Below, piece by piece: positions 17,346 to 26,268 of a DNA stretch of 63,717 bases. The translations under genes and the position numbers were made by a program. The notes under the pieces were generated by a model. It did no database searches and was not told the DNA's origin. It saw nothing but the letters and a program-made list of their open reading frames with translations. Location: contig CAYSNP010000005.1 in NCBI GenBank assembly GCA_964432485.1, forward strand, positions 1 through 63,717. The letters are read 5' to 3'. Source of the stretch: CAYSNP01 sp964432485 (GTDB lineage: Bacteria; Bacillota; Clostridia; Christensenellales; DTU072). The stretch's first letter is position 1; each line of letters opens with the position of its first letter.

Positions 17346-18410
17346 ATGAGAAAAAGAATATATTTGATTTTAGCGGTAAGTTTATTATGCTTGTGTTTTT
17401 TATCATGCGTTCTATCAGGCTGCTCTTCATTGTTAGGATTTAATGCTCGTCTAGATACGCCAATTTTAACTGCTATTGGCAATACAATAATTTGGAACCC
17501 TGTAACAGAAGCTTTAAACTATGAAATTTTTTGTGATGAAATCTCGTTAACAACTACAAACAACACATATTATACTGTGGGTAATCTAACCTCAACATCA
17601 CAGTTTTATGTTGTAGCAAAAAGTAGTGATATGTCAAAAGATTCTGAAAAATCGCAGAGTGTTATAGTTTACAAAAATGCAAATTTTTCTGATAACGAAA
17701 GTATGCTTTTTGAATTGTCAGATAATAATACATATACCATATCAAAAGCTATAAATTATGTTCAAGTATCTGGTAGCGCAGTGAACACTAGCATACTCAT
17801 ATCGGACAGAGTATCGGACATTGTTGTTGAGTTGGATAATGTTTCTATGGTATCCCCTGAAGGTAAAAGTTGCATCAGCACAACTGATGAAAGTTTTGAC
17901 TTTAGTTTAAAACACTTCGCTGTAACTATTATAGTTAAAGGAACTAATGAGCTGACAGGAAGTAATTATCTATCTGTACCACCTACTCCTTCTAATAACT
18001 CAAATAAAAGGGGGACAAACGGTGGAGATGGTGGTAGTGGGCTAATATTACCTAATATCGCAATAGCTGGCAGCGGTTCTTTAACTTTAAATGGCGGGAA
18101 TGGGGGAAAAGGTGGTGCAGGAGCTCCGTCATCTGGAATGTCTAGTGCCGTTTATGGGCATGGTGGAAATGGTGGGAATGGGGGATATGGAATAAAATGC
18201 ACCAATATTGTTCTTGTGATGGATGTTGCTGGCATTACAAGGGCATATGGAGGATTAGGAGGTGAAAGAGGCACACCTGGAGCAAATGGCAGTGTTCTGA
18301 CTGGCCCACTTAATACTGCAAACTGGTCAAATTGTTATGGTGCCGTTGGACGTAACGCTACAGCATTAATAGGACAAATTCGCCAATTAAGCGGAGTCTA
18401 TATTACATAG
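17346..18410 (+). CDS. Glycine-rich surface lipoprotein, companion of the cytolysin-like gene
   Basis: 354 aa with an LSGC lipobox and a perfect AGGAGG site. Residues ~35-110 form a fibronectin-III-like domain (PILTAIGNTIIWNPV). Residues ~120-215 resemble the solenoid part of the gene upstream: both describe alternating short strands such as DIVVELDNVSM against DITIVLKNIAF. GGDGG/GGNGG repeats follow. It lacks the cytolysin domains. The fibronectin-like domain resembles that of the lipoprotein at 21629-23710. It follows the cytolysin-like gene by 134 bp, a gap in which I see no promoter or clear terminator, so co-transcription is possible. Function unknown; surface adhesion or partner of the pore protein are guesses. 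Confidence 0.7.
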   Translation: MRKRIYLILAVSLLCLCFLSCVLSGCSSLLGFNARLDTPILTAIGNTIIWNPVTEALNYEIFCDEISLTTTNNTYYTVGNLTSTSQFYVVAKSSDMSKDSEKSQSVIVYKNANFSDNESMLFELSDNNTYTISKAINYVQVSGSAVNTSILISDRVSDIVVELDNVSMVSPEGKSCISTTDESFDFSLKHFAVTIIVKGTNELTGSNYLSVPPTPSNNSNKRGTNGGDGGSGLILPNIAIAGSGSLTLNGGNGGKGGAGAPSSGMSSAVYGHGGNGGNGGYGIKCTNIVLVMDVAGITRAYGGLGGERGTPGANGSVLTGPLNTANWSNCYGAVGRNATALIGQIRQLSGVYIT

Positions 18411-18427
18411 AAGGCAGTTGCCTTTAA

Positions 18428-18691
18428 AAAACAATAGGCTATAAATCCGATAAAAATAGCATAGACAATCCATCATCCTTTACCGTCCTTGATTTTGCTA
18501 GTGCTGATAATGGTATTGCACTTGCTCGTCCAAGAAAGATAACGGATAATAAAATTGAAAAATTTTGATAATGAATAATATGCAACTACATGAACTGCGA
18601 GATAAGAACTTTACTGGGTAAGTCTTTTGACGGCACACTTACAGTCCATGATGACGGGATTATTACTTATACTACTGTGCCTTTATGGTAA
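18428..18691 (+). pseudogene. Possible decayed coding remnant in intergenic DNA
   Basis: In one frame, two open stretches (18428-18565 and 18575-18688) are separated by stops at 18566-18574. They read like protein (SFTVLDFASADNG; then SFDGTLTVHDDGIITYTTV) but have no start codon with a ribosome site. I do not recognise the family. The rest of the 489-bp gap holds the terminator and the promoter listed next. Confidence 0.3.
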
Positions 18692-18707
18692 AAATATAAT
18701 CTAAACA

Positions 18708-18746
18708 AAAAAGCTCTGTGGATAATATATTAAAGCAGGGCTTTTT
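18708..18746 (+). terminator. Rho-independent-type hairpin
   Basis: AAAAAGCTCTG and CAGGGCTTTTT form an 11-bp stem with a single G-U pair and a 17-nt loop; the 3' arm ends in five T. It lies 17 bp past the possible coding remnant. Confidence 0.7.
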
Positions 18747-18799
18747 ATAAGCGTATTTTTTAGTCTGTTAAGTGATAAAAAGTGGATAGTGTATCTTTT

Positions 18800-18828
18800 T
18801 TGACATATTGGATGTGCGGTGATATAAT
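18800..18828 (+). promoter_or_regulatory. Consensus promoter of the aldo/keto reductase gene
   Basis: TTGACA (18800-18805), a 17-bp spacer and TATAAT (18823-18828): a full consensus sigma-A promoter, about 70 bp before the start codon. Confidence 0.85.
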
Positions 18829-18899
18829 ATGGTTGTTAAATAATTGGAAAAAGCACAAAGTTTGCCTTATAGGTTAAATATGTGCAATAAGGAGAAAGT

Positions 18900-19838
18900 A
18901 TGAAGTATATATTAAACGAAAAAGAAATATCTACTTGTATGATTGGCACTTGGGCGTGGGGCGGCGGGCTTAACGGCTCTAAAATGGTGTTTGGCAAGTC
19001 TTATGGCATTGAGCAGTTAAGGGAAACCTTTGAGCAGGCGTATAGCTTAGGGTTTAACTTTTGGGACACCGCGCCTGTGTACGGTATGGGCAATGCTGAA
19101 AAGATTCTAGGTGAGTTTATCAAGGGTAAAGATGTTATTGTCTCCACAAAACACCGACCTATTTTTGGACATAAGGACGGAGAAGTCCGAAAAACGATAG
19201 AAAAGAGTTTGCAGCGGTTGGGGGTAAGCTGTATTGATTTGTTTTGGCTGCATTCGCCAAAGTCAATTGTTAAGAATATGGTGGAGTTTGCACAGTGCCA
19301 AAAAGACGGGCTAATAAAGAGCATAGGGCTTTCTAACGGTAGTATAGAGCAAATAAAACTTGCGGATAATACCTTGCGTGAAAATGGAAGCAAACTTGAC
19401 GCTGTGCAGAATCATTATAGCTTGCTTTCCTTTGAGCGTGAAGCGGCTACGCTTGAATATTGCAAGCAAAACAATATCTTGTATTTTGGGTATATGATTT
19501 TAGAGCAGGGAGCATTGTCAGGGCATTACAGCGAGGATAATCATTTCCCGTTACTTTCGTTTAGAGGGATGCTGTTTGGCAAGCAAAAGTTTCGCAAGAT
19601 ACAGCCTTTGCTGGATTATGCAAAGCAATTGGCAGAAAAGTATACAGTTGACCCCTCTCAAATCCCCATAGCTTGGGCAATATCTAAAGGGGTAATCCCA
19701 CTTGTAGGCTTGACAAAAGCAAAGCATGTTGACTCGCTAAAAGCAGGGCTTGCAATTAGGTTAGATGCCGCAGAAGTTGCAAAACTTGAAAAGTTAGCGC
19801 TTGACTCCGGTGTGGTTTGTAAGGCGTTTTGGGAGTAA
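18900..19838 (+). CDS. Aldo/keto reductase
   Basis: 312 aa, NADPH-dependent carbonyl reductase fold. The catalytic tetrad is visible as Asp56 (NFWDTAPVYG), Tyr61, Lys84 (VSTKHRP) and His118 (LFWLHSP). The C-terminal cofactor region IPLVGLTKAKHV is complete. AAGGAG precedes the ATG. The gene has its own consensus promoter and ends eight bases before the assembly gap. Substrate unknown. Confidence 0.92.
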   Translation: MKYILNEKEISTCMIGTWAWGGGLNGSKMVFGKSYGIEQLRETFEQAYSLGFNFWDTAPVYGMGNAEKILGEFIKGKDVIVSTKHRPIFGHKDGEVRKTIEKSLQRLGVSCIDLFWLHSPKSIVKNMVEFAQCQKDGLIKSIGLSNGSIEQIKLADNTLRENGSKLDAVQNHYSLLSFEREAATLEYCKQNNILYFGYMILEQGALSGHYSEDNHFPLLSFRGMLFGKQKFRKIQPLLDYAKQLAEKYTVDPSQIPIAWAISKGVIPLVGLTKAKHVDSLKAGLAIRLDAAEVAKLEKLALDSGVVCKAFWE

Positions 19839-19846
19839 GGGTGTCA

Positions 19847-19946
19847 NNNNNNNNNNNNNNNNNNNNNNNNNNNNNNNNNNNNNNNNNNNNNNNNNNNNNN
19901 NNNNNNNNNNNNNNNNNNNNNNNNNNNNNNNNNNNNNNNNNNNNNN
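19847..19946. other. Assembly gap (100 N)
   Basis: Exactly 100 Ns, the usual placeholder for a scaffold join of unknown size. The 5' end of the next gene is lost in it. Confidence 0.98.
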
Positions 19947-20462
19947 CAAGTTGTGCTCCATAAATGCGGTATGGGGATGCGCAATGCAACTAGAGGAGCG
20001 CAAGCGTTAATTAAACATTTTGCTCCCCAGATACTTATACTATATGGAGTATCCGGCGGGCTGGGCGATATTGCTCTTGCGGAGACCGTAATTGCCACCC
20101 AATCTTTTCCCTGCTCTGGAAAAGCATGGACTGCAGGCATTGCCGCAATAGCGGATAACGAGCTTGCGGAGCATGCCTCTGCCTTGCTTGGAGCAAAAAA
20201 GGCGGTCATAGCCACAAGCCAAGGCTTAATTTTTAACAAAAAGCGCAAAGAGCGCATTATCCAGCGCAGCAATGCGGTATGTATAGATATGGAAAGTTAT
20301 GCTGTGCTTATCGTAGCCGCCGATGCCAATATCAAAGCCATTGTTCTCCGTTGCATTTCAGACACCAAAGACCCAAAATCTCTGCTTTCGTTTTTCAAAA
20401 ACGGTAAAATTGCCGCAAATAAGGCGGCAAATCAGGTTGAGAAACTTATTTTGAGTTTATAA
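19947..20462 (+). CDS. Nucleoside phosphorylase/MTAN superfamily protein, 5'-truncated by the gap
   Basis: At least 171 C-terminal residues of a phosphorylase-superfamily protein. The segments CGMGMRNA, ILYGVSGGLGDI and especially CIDMESYAV match the family (the Glu of the DMES block binds the ribose). The true start is in the gap. Relatives include methylthioadenosine/SAH nucleosidase and the hopanoid-associated phosphorylase; I cannot separate them here. It converges with the ABC ATPase gene, and a 14-bp palindrome (20471-20484) lies between the two. Confidence 0.7.
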   Translation, partial: QVVLHKCGMGMRNATRGAQALIKHFAPQILILYGVSGGLGDIALAETVIATQSFPCSGKAWTAGIAAIADNELAEHASALLGAKKAVIATSQGLIFNKKRKERIIQRSNAVCIDMESYAVLIVAADANIKAIVLRCISDTKDPKSLLSFFKNGKIAANKAANQVEKLILSL

Positions 20463-20494
20463 GAGATTGCAGGCTTGCAAGCCTATTTCAAAAA

Positions 20495-21619
20495 TTATTC
20501 ATTATAATCTATAATTGACAGCTCTGTTTCTTTGTCAAATAAATAAATAAACTCGGTATTTATAAATAGCGGCAGCTTATCATTAGTTTGAATTTGCTCC
20601 TTTGTTTGCGCCCTGCAAACAATCTCAATATCAGCACCGTCTACCTTTAGGTAAATAAGCTTTTCGTTGCCTAAATCCTCCGCTATATTTACCGCGCATT
20701 GCAGTACCCTTTGAGGATACTTTTCTATCAATTTTGCTTCTATGCCGGTATCTTCCGCCCGCACTCCTGCAAATACCTCTTTTCCATAGTAGTTAGCTGA
20801 TATTTTTTCTGCAAGTTTATCCGCTATCTCTAATTGATGCCCCCCTAACTTTAGCATTAGTTTATCTTGCTTTTTTTCTAGTATACCTTTAAAAATATTC
20901 ATTTGCGGAGTGCCAATAAAGCCGGCAACGAACTTATTTTTTGGATGCTTATAAAGCTGCTCCGGCGTGGCAATCTGCTGAATAACGCCTTGATCCATTA
21001 CCACTATTTTGCTGCCCATAGTCATAGCTTCTACTTGGTCATGAGTAACATAAATAAAGGTAGTTTGCAGCCGCTTATGCAGTTTGGTAATTTCGCTTCG
21101 CATTTGCGTGCGCATCTTTGCATCTAGATTGGATAAAGGCTCGTCCAAAAGAAATACTTTCGGCTCTCTTACTATTGCCCTGCCAAGTGCCACCCTTTGC
21201 TTTTGCCCGCCGCTAAGCGCGCCCGGTTTTCGCTTTAGATATTCGGAAATACCCAGTATCTTGGCAGTATTTTCTACTTTTCTCTTGATTTCCTCTTTGC
21301 TATATTTTCTTATCTTTAACCCAAAAGCAAGATTGTCAAAAACAGTCATATGCGGATAAAGTGCATAGTTTTGAAAAACCATAGCTATATCTCTATCTTT
21401 TGGCTCGGCATCATTTACCAGCTTGCCATCTATATAAATCTCGCCTTTTGTTATATCTTCCAGCCCGGCAATCATTTTAAGTATGGTGCTTTTTCCGCAG
21501 CCGCTGGGGCCTACAAGTATTAAAAAGTCTTTATCTTGAATTTCAAGACTAAAATCTTTAACTGCCACAACATTCTTTGCATAAACTTTTGTTATATTCT
21601 TTAGTGTAATATTAGCCAC
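20495..21619 (-). CDS. Sugar ABC importer ATPase (MsmK/UgpC type)
   Basis: 374 aa. Walker A GPSGCGKST (~37-45), signature LSGGQKQRVALGRAI, Walker B VFLLDEPLSNLD and the switch His in VTHDQVEA are all present, followed by a ~130-aa TOBE-type regulatory domain as in MalK, MsmK and UgpC. It is the only such ATPase in the window and the last gene of the mannoside locus, so it most likely energises the permeases at 37110-38938. GTG start with AAGGAG upstream; nine bases separate it from the preceding gene. Confidence 0.92.
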   Translation of the reverse strand: MANITLKNITKVYAKNVVAVKDFSLEIQDKDFLILVGPSGCGKSTILKMIAGLEDITKGEIYIDGKLVNDAEPKDRDIAMVFQNYALYPHMTVFDNLAFGLKIRKYSKEEIKRKVENTAKILGISEYLKRKPGALSGGQKQRVALGRAIVREPKVFLLDEPLSNLDAKMRTQMRSEITKLHKRLQTTFIYVTHDQVEAMTMGSKIVVMDQGVIQQIATPEQLYKHPKNKFVAGFIGTPQMNIFKGILEKKQDKLMLKLGGHQLEIADKLAEKISANYYGKEVFAGVRAEDTGIEAKLIEKYPQRVLQCAVNIAEDLGNEKLIYLKVDGADIEIVCRAQTKEQIQTNDKLPLFINTEFIYLFDKETELSIIDYNE

Positions 21620-21628
21620 TTGCTCTCC

Positions 21629-23710
21629 TTAATCTTCCCATTTTAGCTTGGGAAGAGCATTGCCTCCTAGCTCCCATACAGCATTGCTGTATGCGCTGCT
21701 ATAAGCTAGGCTTTTTAGTTCGTTTGTAGTTTTAGATGTAATACCATCTCCTATTCCGCTACCGGCATTGCCTATCCTATCTATTGGCGCCAAAGTTTTA
21801 TCATATAAGCAATCCTTATAAACGCTTGCATAACTGCCGCCTACCGTATTGCCTGCAAAGCCGCCGACAAATACATTGTCCCCTTGCGGCTCGCCTACGG
21901 TGCACATAGCAATACAACTGCTGACTTGTGTATTGTAGCCTTCCAGCCTGCCTACAAATCCGCCCATATGTATAAGGGTGTCTGCAGTTGATATGGTTGT
22001 CCCGATACTGTAGCTGTCTTTTATTTCGCCTGTACCCAAATACCCTACAAAACCGCCAACATAATTAGTGCCTATTAACTCTATATCCGCTTTACATTGG
22101 CTAATACTCAGCATATTATCTAGCATTATACCAATAAAACCTCCGGAATAGGCTTGCTCTCCTCCGGACACGCTAATGTTTGCAACAGATGAGCATTGGG
22201 CAATTTCGGTAGAAACTTGAGGATTGTCCGCTTTTGCAACAAAGCCGCCGGTTATACAGTTTAATGTATTTATTGTACCACTATAGTAGACTGAGGCAAC
22301 ATTGGAATTTTGAATATTTCCTGCGACTCCGCCTGCCTTGCCAATGCCATTATATACATTGGCATCAATATCTATATTAATTATGCAATTGGTTATATTG
22401 CTATACTCTATTTTTCCTGCAAGTCCGCCAATGTTACTGTTATTGTAACTGATATCAGAATTAATAGCCCCTATCAGCGTAATATTCTTAACTATGGCAT
22501 TGCTAAGCTTGGCAAAGAATCCGACATTTGGCATATCACTTGTTATATTTATAGCTTTTATGCAGTAGCCATTGCCATCCAAAATCCCGCCAAACTCTTG
22601 GATTGGCTGCCACTCTTGAAGCAATGTAATATCTTGAGTTAAGATATAGCTGCCAAAAGAAAGCTCCCTTAATTGCTGCTCGCTAGCAATCTCAACTACT
22701 TTACAAGCCACTTTTTGACTTAACTCTGAGGCAAAATGTATACTAGATATGGCTTTTACCTGTAAATAGGTATTGCCTTCCAATATTGAGGAGGGAATAA
22801 TATAGCTTGCCATATCTATAGTTTCTATTAAAACTTCATTAGCATAAATCTCATAACTGCTTGCGCCCTCTACCTCATCAAAGACAAGTACGCCATTGTC
22901 AATGCTAAGATTTTGAGGGGCGGACAAGGTTAATTTAGGCAAAGTCACCTCTAAAAAGCTATATGCGGAATCCAGGTAAGAATCGCTGCCTGATATTGCT
23001 TTGACTTTAATATTAACTGCACCTACATACTTATATTTTAAGGAAATGCTTGTATTGCTTGTCGCCAGCTCCTCTATATCGTTAACTAATACAATATAAC
23101 TATCAGCACCGACTACATTGCTCCAGCTAATTATACCATTGCTTTCCGTTAAATTATCAGGAGCGGCTAAAACTATTTTTGCAAAAAACACTTGAGAATA
23201 CTCGCTTGGCAGGATAATTTCATCCTCCGAGCCTATTGCCAGCACCTGAATTTCTGCAGGCTCATTGATTTCTACGGTATACTCGTTAGTTGGCGTAAAA
23301 AACTCAATACCGTCTATTTTAATAATATATCCTGTGGCATTGTCCACCTTGTCCCATGTAATTGTATTGCCATTTTGAACAATATTGACAGGGGCATTTA
23401 GCTTCAAAGTAATAATAAAAGTGGCGGTTTGGCTATAGTCAGAGGCCTTTTTTTCATTGTAAGCCTGCACAGAAACTTCAATTCGTCCATAATAGGCGTC
23501 AGGTATAGTAAAATGGTTCTCCGCTGTTTCGAACTCATCGTCATTGACCTTTATTTTATAGCCGACAGCATTGCGTACAGCAGACCAAGTGAGGGTGCGC
23601 CCCTCAATTTGAATACCCTCAGGAATATCTACCTTTTGGCAGCCTGTCAGCAAAAACATACTTAAAGTAAATATTAACAATGCCAAAACTAATTTTTTTG
23701 TGTGCTTCAT
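21629..23710 (-). CDS. Multi-domain surface lipoprotein with fibronectin-III-like and GLUG-like repeats
   Basis: 693 aa with a LTGC lipobox. Four fibronectin-III-like modules (~25-340) repeat the pattern LNAPVNIVQNGNTITWDKV...GYIIKIDG. After ~345 residues come GLUG-like repeats of the form GGLAGKIEYSNITNC, GGVAGNIQNSNV and GGFVGYLGTGEIKDSYS, which in other proteins form beta-solenoids. It is probably a glycan-binding or adhesive surface protein; no catalytic motif is seen. It is co-transcribed with the mannoside genes. Confidence 0.75.
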   Translation of the reverse strand: MKHTKKLVLALLIFTLSMFLLTGCQKVDIPEGIQIEGRTLTWSAVRNAVGYKIKVNDDEFETAENHFTIPDAYYGRIEVSVQAYNEKKASDYSQTATFIITLKLNAPVNIVQNGNTITWDKVDNATGYIIKIDGIEFFTPTNEYTVEINEPAEIQVLAIGSEDEIILPSEYSQVFFAKIVLAAPDNLTESNGIISWSNVVGADSYIVLVNDIEELATSNTSISLKYKYVGAVNIKVKAISGSDSYLDSAYSFLEVTLPKLTLSAPQNLSIDNGVLVFDEVEGASSYEIYANEVLIETIDMASYIIPSSILEGNTYLQVKAISSIHFASELSQKVACKVVEIASEQQLRELSFGSYILTQDITLLQEWQPIQEFGGILDGNGYCIKAINITSDMPNVGFFAKLSNAIVKNITLIGAINSDISYNNSNIGGLAGKIEYSNITNCIINIDIDANVYNGIGKAGGVAGNIQNSNVASVYYSGTINTLNCITGGFVAKADNPQVSTEIAQCSSVANISVSGGEQAYSGGFIGIMLDNMLSISQCKADIELIGTNYVGGFVGYLGTGEIKDSYSIGTTISTADTLIHMGGFVGRLEGYNTQVSSCIAMCTVGEPQGDNVFVGGFAGNTVGGSYASVYKDCLYDKTLAPIDRIGNAGSGIGDGITSKTTNELKSLAYSSAYSNAVWELGGNALPKLKWED

Positions 23711-23728
23711 ATCTTGCTCCTTTGCCCT

Positions 23729-26257
23729 CTATTTTCCGGTACTGATAATTGTGGATACTACGTAAGTGTAAGTAGATACATTATTCAAAACTTCGCCGCT
23801 ATCCTTATCTTCTATATAGCAGGTGATATAATATTGCTCGGGCATATCTTGAATAGCGGATAAATCTATTGTTAACGAAATATCTTGACCCGCAGAATAA
23901 ATGCCCATTGCGGAATGCAGAAAATGTTCTATTGTATAAACTTGCTTTTGCTCTTTAAGCAAAGCCCCATCTAAATCATATACTTGCGCTACAAAATTAA
24001 TATCCCAAGAGGTTTGGTCTTGCCCATATTTTTTGTTCACAGCCTTTGAGCTTGCAACTACTATACCGTTGCTTTCTGTAAAGGTAACAGCACCGGCGGA
24101 AAAATCTCCTCTTGCAGTAGCCAGCCCAACATACATATCGCCTGCGCCATAATAAAAGTACCATACATTATCTTGTCTAATTAAGGTATCGGCAAACATG
24201 CATTTGTCAAACAAACCATAATCTATTTTATTGGTATCGGTAGGGTACATAGTGGGCTCATTTAAGTCCAGCCTTACATTTGTTAGCTCAAACGGATTGG
24301 ATTTTGTCGTTTTTAGCACTCCCAATGCATAGAACCAGCCTCCTGTAACATTGGGCTGCTGATATTGAATATTGTTGTCGCTTAATACCCCACCGCCATA
24401 CATTAAATATATATCTTGATCATCCTCGCCATATATATTGGTAATTGCCATACATGACTCGTTGCCTTTTGTCAATGCTTCGATACTGTTGCTGCCAAAC
24501 CCCGAGCTATCTATATCAATAATATCCTCCGGCGCTATGTTGATTACATCTGTGGTAAAGCCTATCCTTGTATAGCTGCCGTCTTTCATATAAATAATAT
24601 AAACCTTGCCCGTTTTGCCCGGTCTGGGGTCATTGATTAGCACAGCATCCCCTTGAGGGTCGGTTACAAAGCTACCTGACTTTATTGCACCGCCAAAATC
24701 ATTGTAATGCTCCGAAATCCTCCCTTCTTTATGATAAGTTGAAAAATCAGTTGTCCATAAGATACCTTCTCTGGTTGTGTGATTGTCATACATTGTATAA
24801 GTAACATAATATGTAGTTGCACCTCCCCTGTTGGGGTCATTTTTTATCCTAAACATCCTGGGGTCCTCTAAGCCGCCGCCATTTTCGTCAGAAGAGGTAG
24901 GCCAAGCTATAGGGTTGCCAGCTCCTCTGGTGTAGTTGACTCCGTCATAGGAGTAAGCATATGCAAGTGTAGACATATGTCCTAGCTCAAATTTTGGGTC
25001 CATAAAATACTTTTCGAAATTGTCGGGCAACTCCGCCCTGTAAATCATATGGTATATTTGCTCCTCTTCATCAAAAATAACCGCAGGGTTGTAAGTGGCA
25101 TAAGATTCAAAGCCCGGTATATTCCCGTCTTTAATACTTTCAAGATTGGTTACTACCCCGTTGGCCTCTATCGGATAGCCTATAGGCGCTAATATTAATC
25201 CTGTCTTATTAAGCGTAATATTGCTCATTGCTGTCCATGCAGGGCTGTTTTTAGAATACTCCATAACATTGCCTAGCGGCACGGAGTAAATGGCAGACCA
25301 ATCGTAAATTTCAAATGAATAAATTGAAAAAGTTGACTCCCACGGTAGGCGGCCTGTCTTCTTTATCCTTTCGGAGGTTTCTCTTTGTACCAGCTCTACT
25401 TTAAGGAATCTTGTGGAGGCATTGCTCTCAAGGGCAAAACTATCCACTTCGCCCAAGCCTACATCCGAATAAACTATCTCGTTCCATTCTATATCATCTC
25501 TTAAAGGTACTGTATTTAAGATATTGGGATGAGAAAAGATTGCAAATATCCTTGCAAAAGATACTTCCCACCTTATTTTTATCAAGTCAAAACTTTTGCT
25601 TTGTCCAAGGTCAATAATAAAATATTGGTTGTCCGCTACTGCAGATGCCCAACGAGTGTCAGCACGGTTGTCTACTATATATTCCGCTTTTAATTCTTGT
25701 TCATTTTCATAACTGGATACGGTAGGAATGGAGCTACCTGCCGCAAGGCTTTTAGGACCGTACACTTCAAAGCTGTAAAATGAGTATCCGTATCCCGTTG
25801 CCCTTCTTATCCCTTGAAACTTAACAAATTGCGCTTCTATAAATGCCGGCAAAATTATTTCGTCAATTGTCTGCTGCGTATTGGCCACTTGCGCAACAGC
25901 AGTCCAAGTAACAGCATCTAATGACAATAAAAGCTGATACTCAGAAGCATAAGCGGCTTCCCAATCAATTACAATTTTGCCGATTTTTTCTAGCGAGCCT
26001 AAGTCAACATAAAAGTAAACATTGTCATTTTCCTCGCTGGCATATCGGGTTGAGCTGTTGGCATCAACCGCCTTAACATTGGTATTGTCATCGGTGTGTG
26101 GAGAGGATACCACCCTTCTGCCAAAAGCAAGGTCTACGCCAAACTCTGCATCTTCCATAGATTGGGCATAAACTGCCTGCCCTAAAGCGGGAGTTGCAAA
26201 AAGGCTAAACATTAATAAAGTTAAGGTTAATATTATAAATAGAATTTTCTTTTTCAT
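23729..26257 (-). CDS. Secreted CBM32-CBM32-GH130-like protein
   Basis: 842 aa with a cleavable signal peptide and no lipobox. Two discoidin/CBM32-like domains come first (~40-175 and ~175-320; the second has DNRADTRWAS and YFIIDLG). A five-bladed propeller (~340-720) follows, with the GH130 hallmarks YNPAVIF and GGLEDPRMF and later GGGVLSDN. A C-terminal beta-domain ends the protein. GH130 members act on beta-mannosides as phosphorylases inside the cell; an exported one would more likely be a hydrolase, since phosphate is scarce outside (inference). A binding-only role is possible. Confidence 0.7.
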   Translation of the reverse strand: MKKKILFIILTLTLLMFSLFATPALGQAVYAQSMEDAEFGVDLAFGRRVVSSPHTDDNTNVKAVDANSSTRYASEENDNVYFYVDLGSLEKIGKIVIDWEAAYASEYQLLLSLDAVTWTAVAQVANTQQTIDEIILPAFIEAQFVKFQGIRRATGYGYSFYSFEVYGPKSLAAGSSIPTVSSYENEQELKAEYIVDNRADTRWASAVADNQYFIIDLGQSKSFDLIKIRWEVSFARIFAIFSHPNILNTVPLRDDIEWNEIVYSDVGLGEVDSFALESNASTRFLKVELVQRETSERIKKTGRLPWESTFSIYSFEIYDWSAIYSVPLGNVMEYSKNSPAWTAMSNITLNKTGLILAPIGYPIEANGVVTNLESIKDGNIPGFESYATYNPAVIFDEEEQIYHMIYRAELPDNFEKYFMDPKFELGHMSTLAYAYSYDGVNYTRGAGNPIAWPTSSDENGGGLEDPRMFRIKNDPNRGGATTYYVTYTMYDNHTTREGILWTTDFSTYHKEGRISEHYNDFGGAIKSGSFVTDPQGDAVLINDPRPGKTGKVYIIYMKDGSYTRIGFTTDVINIAPEDIIDIDSSGFGSNSIEALTKGNESCMAITNIYGEDDQDIYLMYGGGVLSDNNIQYQQPNVTGGWFYALGVLKTTKSNPFELTNVRLDLNEPTMYPTDTNKIDYGLFDKCMFADTLIRQDNVWYFYYGAGDMYVGLATARGDFSAGAVTFTESNGIVVASSKAVNKKYGQDQTSWDINFVAQVYDLDGALLKEQKQVYTIEHFLHSAMGIYSAGQDISLTIDLSAIQDMPEQYYITCYIEDKDSGEVLNNVSTYTYVVSTIISTGK

Positions 26258-26268
26258 TGCTAGCTCCT

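Noticed and set aside
20471..20484. Palindrome AGGCTTGCAAGCCT as an operator or terminator
   Set aside because: It lies between convergent genes, has no loop and no T-run; too little to call.
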